Origin: H111-94 sp034436045 | GTDB taxonomy: Bacteria; Chloroflexota; Ktedonobacteria; Ktedonobacterales; Ktedonobacteraceae | Direction of reading: 5' to 3' | DNA length: 15,118 nt | NCBI GenBank assembly: GCA_034436045.1 | Contig: DAOTVZ010000147.1 | Location: 1-15,118, forward strand | Shown here: positions 14,278-15,118 of the stretch, one piece after another | How positions within the stretch are numbered: position 1 is the first letter of the stretch | Layout of the letters: the number at the start of each line of letters is the position of its first letter | Position numbers and translations under genes: made by a program | The notes under the pieces: generated by a model | What the model was told of the DNA's origin: nothing | Database searches by the model: none | What the model saw: the letters and a program-made list of their open reading frames with translations, nothing else

Positions 14278-14877
14278 TTACGGCTGTTCCGCCAACACCC
14301 GCTCCGTCACCTGCTTTAGCACGTTGTATGGTTGTGCGCCGACGACCAGATATTTCTCGGCGAAGATCAGCGCAGGGACGCCTTCCAGGCCATACTCCTG
14401 CGCTAGCCGGATGTCTTGCTCGACGGCCTGCTCGTATTGTGGCAGGCTGAGCGCCGCTTCAAGCTCATCTGCGGATAACCCGACCTGGGTTGCCAGTTCT
14501 TTGAGCGTTGTCAGATCGTCAATGGTGCGTGCCTGTTGCCAGTAGGCGCTCATGACCGCGCGGTGGAACTCGGCTCCCTTGCCATGTGCCTCGGCAAATT
14601 TCTCCGCGATCAGGGCGGGGTGGCTATCAGTTTCAAGAGGGCCAGGGTGCATCTCTATGCCATACTGCTCGTGTGCCTGACGCGCCAAGCGCGGGCGTGA
14701 TGCCTCGATGCGTGCCCGATATTCCGGGGGGAGCGGTGGCGAACCGGGCGGGCGTAGTTGAAATGAATGCCATTGTAATGTAACGTCGTAGTGTTGTTGA
14801 AGCTGATCCAAACTGGATGCTACTAAGAAGCAGAAGGGTCAAACAAAATCTGACCAGACATCAATGTGGACCGCCAT
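14278..14877 (-). CDS. DsbA/FrnE-family thiol oxidoreductase, probable selenoprotein (UPFC)
   Basis: From the ATG at 14875-14877 the frame reads M-A-V-H-I-D-V-W-S-D-F-V-(TGA)-P-F-C-F-L-V-A-S-S-L-D. It then stays open to a stop at 14278, for 199 residues, the normal length for this family. The TGA at 14839-14841 stands exactly where FrnE-type DsbA proteins have the first Cys of the C-P-F-C active site, so residue 13 is probably selenocysteine and C16 the resolving Cys. The thioredoxin-fold cis-proline is P168 in E-G-V-P-A-L-I-F. AAAGGA (14885-14890) lies seven bases before the ATG, and a hairpin suited to a bacterial SECIS element follows the TGA. A conventional call starting at TTG 14811 would lack the active site. 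The alternative is a single nonsense mutation (TGC or TGT to TGA), but nothing else in the gene is damaged. No Sec machinery gene is in the window. Confidence 0.82.
14801..14821 (-). promoter_or_regulatory. Candidate bacterial SECIS element
   Basis: In the mRNA, AGC-AUCCA-GUU-UGGAU-CA-GCU folds into a five-pair stem (14814-14818 with 14806-14810). The loop is GUU, and three more pairs lie below a two-base bulge. The loop G is 26 bases after the TGA. Known bacterial SECIS hairpins lie inside the coding region just past the UGA, with a small apical loop having G in one of its first positions about 16-37 bases downstream; this matches. The stem also encodes A-S-S-L-D-Q-L, so it is constrained by protein sequence as well. 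Confidence 0.6.
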
Positions 14878-14884
14878 AGTGGTA

Positions 14885-14890
14885 TCCTTT
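14885..14890 (-). promoter_or_regulatory. Ribosome binding site that fixes the DsbA-like start
   Basis: AAAGGA on the - strand is seven bases from the ATG at 14877. No comparable site precedes the TTG at 14811 (preceding bases GCATCCAG), so translation most probably begins before the in-frame TGA. Confidence 0.75.
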
Positions 14891-14902
14891 CCTCGTGTCA
14901 GA

Positions 14903-15118
14903 CTAATCTCCAACAATAGCCCGATCTAAAGTGCGTGGCGATGACTCCAAAAAGTGATCCCACGCGCTGGTTTGCCAGTCATCAACCTGATCTGGCTGTT
15001 TCATCCATCTGGGCAGGTTGAGCAGCAGACGCCGCGCCAGCCCCTCAACGAAAGGTTCGTACATGCCGCGCAACTGCGCCAGGCGTTTCTCTGTGGCCTC
15101 GCCATCCTTGAGCATCAG
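14903..15118 (-). CDS. C-terminal part of a possible ion-channel-type protein (partial)
   Basis: The frame enters from the right edge and ends at 14903, so only the last 72 residues are seen. They include R-L-A-Q-L-R-G-M-Y-E-P-F-V-E-G-L-A-R-R-L-L-L-N-L-P-R-W, then D-D-W-Q-T-S-A-W-D. From memory, a similar tail (L-R-x-M-Y-E-P-Y-V then D-N-W-Q-T-x-A-W-D) ends some two-pore-domain potassium-channel-like bacterial proteins; I cannot see the membrane part, so this is tentative. It is followed after 25 bp by the DsbA-like selenoprotein gene on the same strand, with no terminator between, so the two are probably co-transcribed. Confidence 0.5.
   Translation of the reverse strand: MMLKDGEATEKRLAQLRGMYEPFVEGLARRLLLNLPRWMKQPDQVDDWQTSAWDHFLESSPRTLDRAIVGD

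Noticed and set aside
14278..14811. The DsbA-like gene read as starting at TTG 14811, or as a truncated pseudogene
   Set aside because: The TTG lacks a ribosome site and would remove the whole active site. The upstream ATG with a good ribosome site extends the same frame through a TGA at the active-site Cys position, and no other damage is present, so a selenoprotein is more likely.
1..15118. CRISPR arrays, tRNA or rRNA genes, complete insertion sequences
   Set aside because: No regularly spaced repeats, no tRNA or rRNA pattern and no transposase were seen; the only long repeat is the pair of RHS core copies.

Overview
The window looks like chromosomal DNA of a Ktedonobacteria-type Chloroflexota. 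This is an inference from the style of the RHS core, the mosaic of polymorphic-toxin tips, and a Nas-like molybdoenzyme cluster with Rieske and HPP genes; no rRNA or other taxonomic marker is present.

Region A (1-5340, all + strand) is a polymorphic-toxin array. It runs: the 3' end of a toxin reading frame that enters from the left (1-228); a probable immunity gene (311-640); an orphan RHS tip with a 5'-truncated, frameshifted core and a hydrophobic tip (644-1708); a small three-helix membrane protein (2041-2427); an SMI1/KNR4 immunity-type gene (2522-3085); a second orphan RHS tip ending in an HNH nuclease (3186-4376); and a DUF1963/YwqG-type gene, the probable matching immunity (4513-5340). 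The two RHS core stubs share a direct repeat of about 221 bp that could let tips recombine into a full-length rhs gene outside the window. Several toxin-immunity junctions carry strong hairpins.

Region B (5341-12165, genes on the - strand) is a probable operon for a membrane-linked molybdenum oxidoreductase. In transcription order it has a NarI/HdrE-like cytochrome b protein with an added CxxC/CxxC tail, a NasA-like Mo-bisPGD catalytic subunit (Cys-Met at the metal site, as in nitrate reductases), a four-[4Fe-4S] electron carrier, a Rieske [2Fe-2S] protein, a small two-helix membrane protein, an HPP-family membrane protein (a family with nitrite-transport members), and a small unknown protein. 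I read it as quinone/cytochrome b, Rieske and Fe-S electron transfer to or from a nitrate-reductase-like enzyme.

Region C (12166-15118, genes on the - strand) holds a DUF488 gene, a xylose isomerase gene with a clear terminator, a DsbA/FrnE-like thiol oxidoreductase gene, and the 3' end of a gene that may encode an ion channel. The most notable point is in the DsbA gene. With its proper ATG and ribosome binding site it contains one in-frame TGA exactly where the first active-site cysteine of the CPFC motif should be, followed by a hairpin with a G in the apical loop at +26. It is therefore a strong candidate selenoprotein (UPFC), and a conventional gene caller would truncate it to a protein without an active site.
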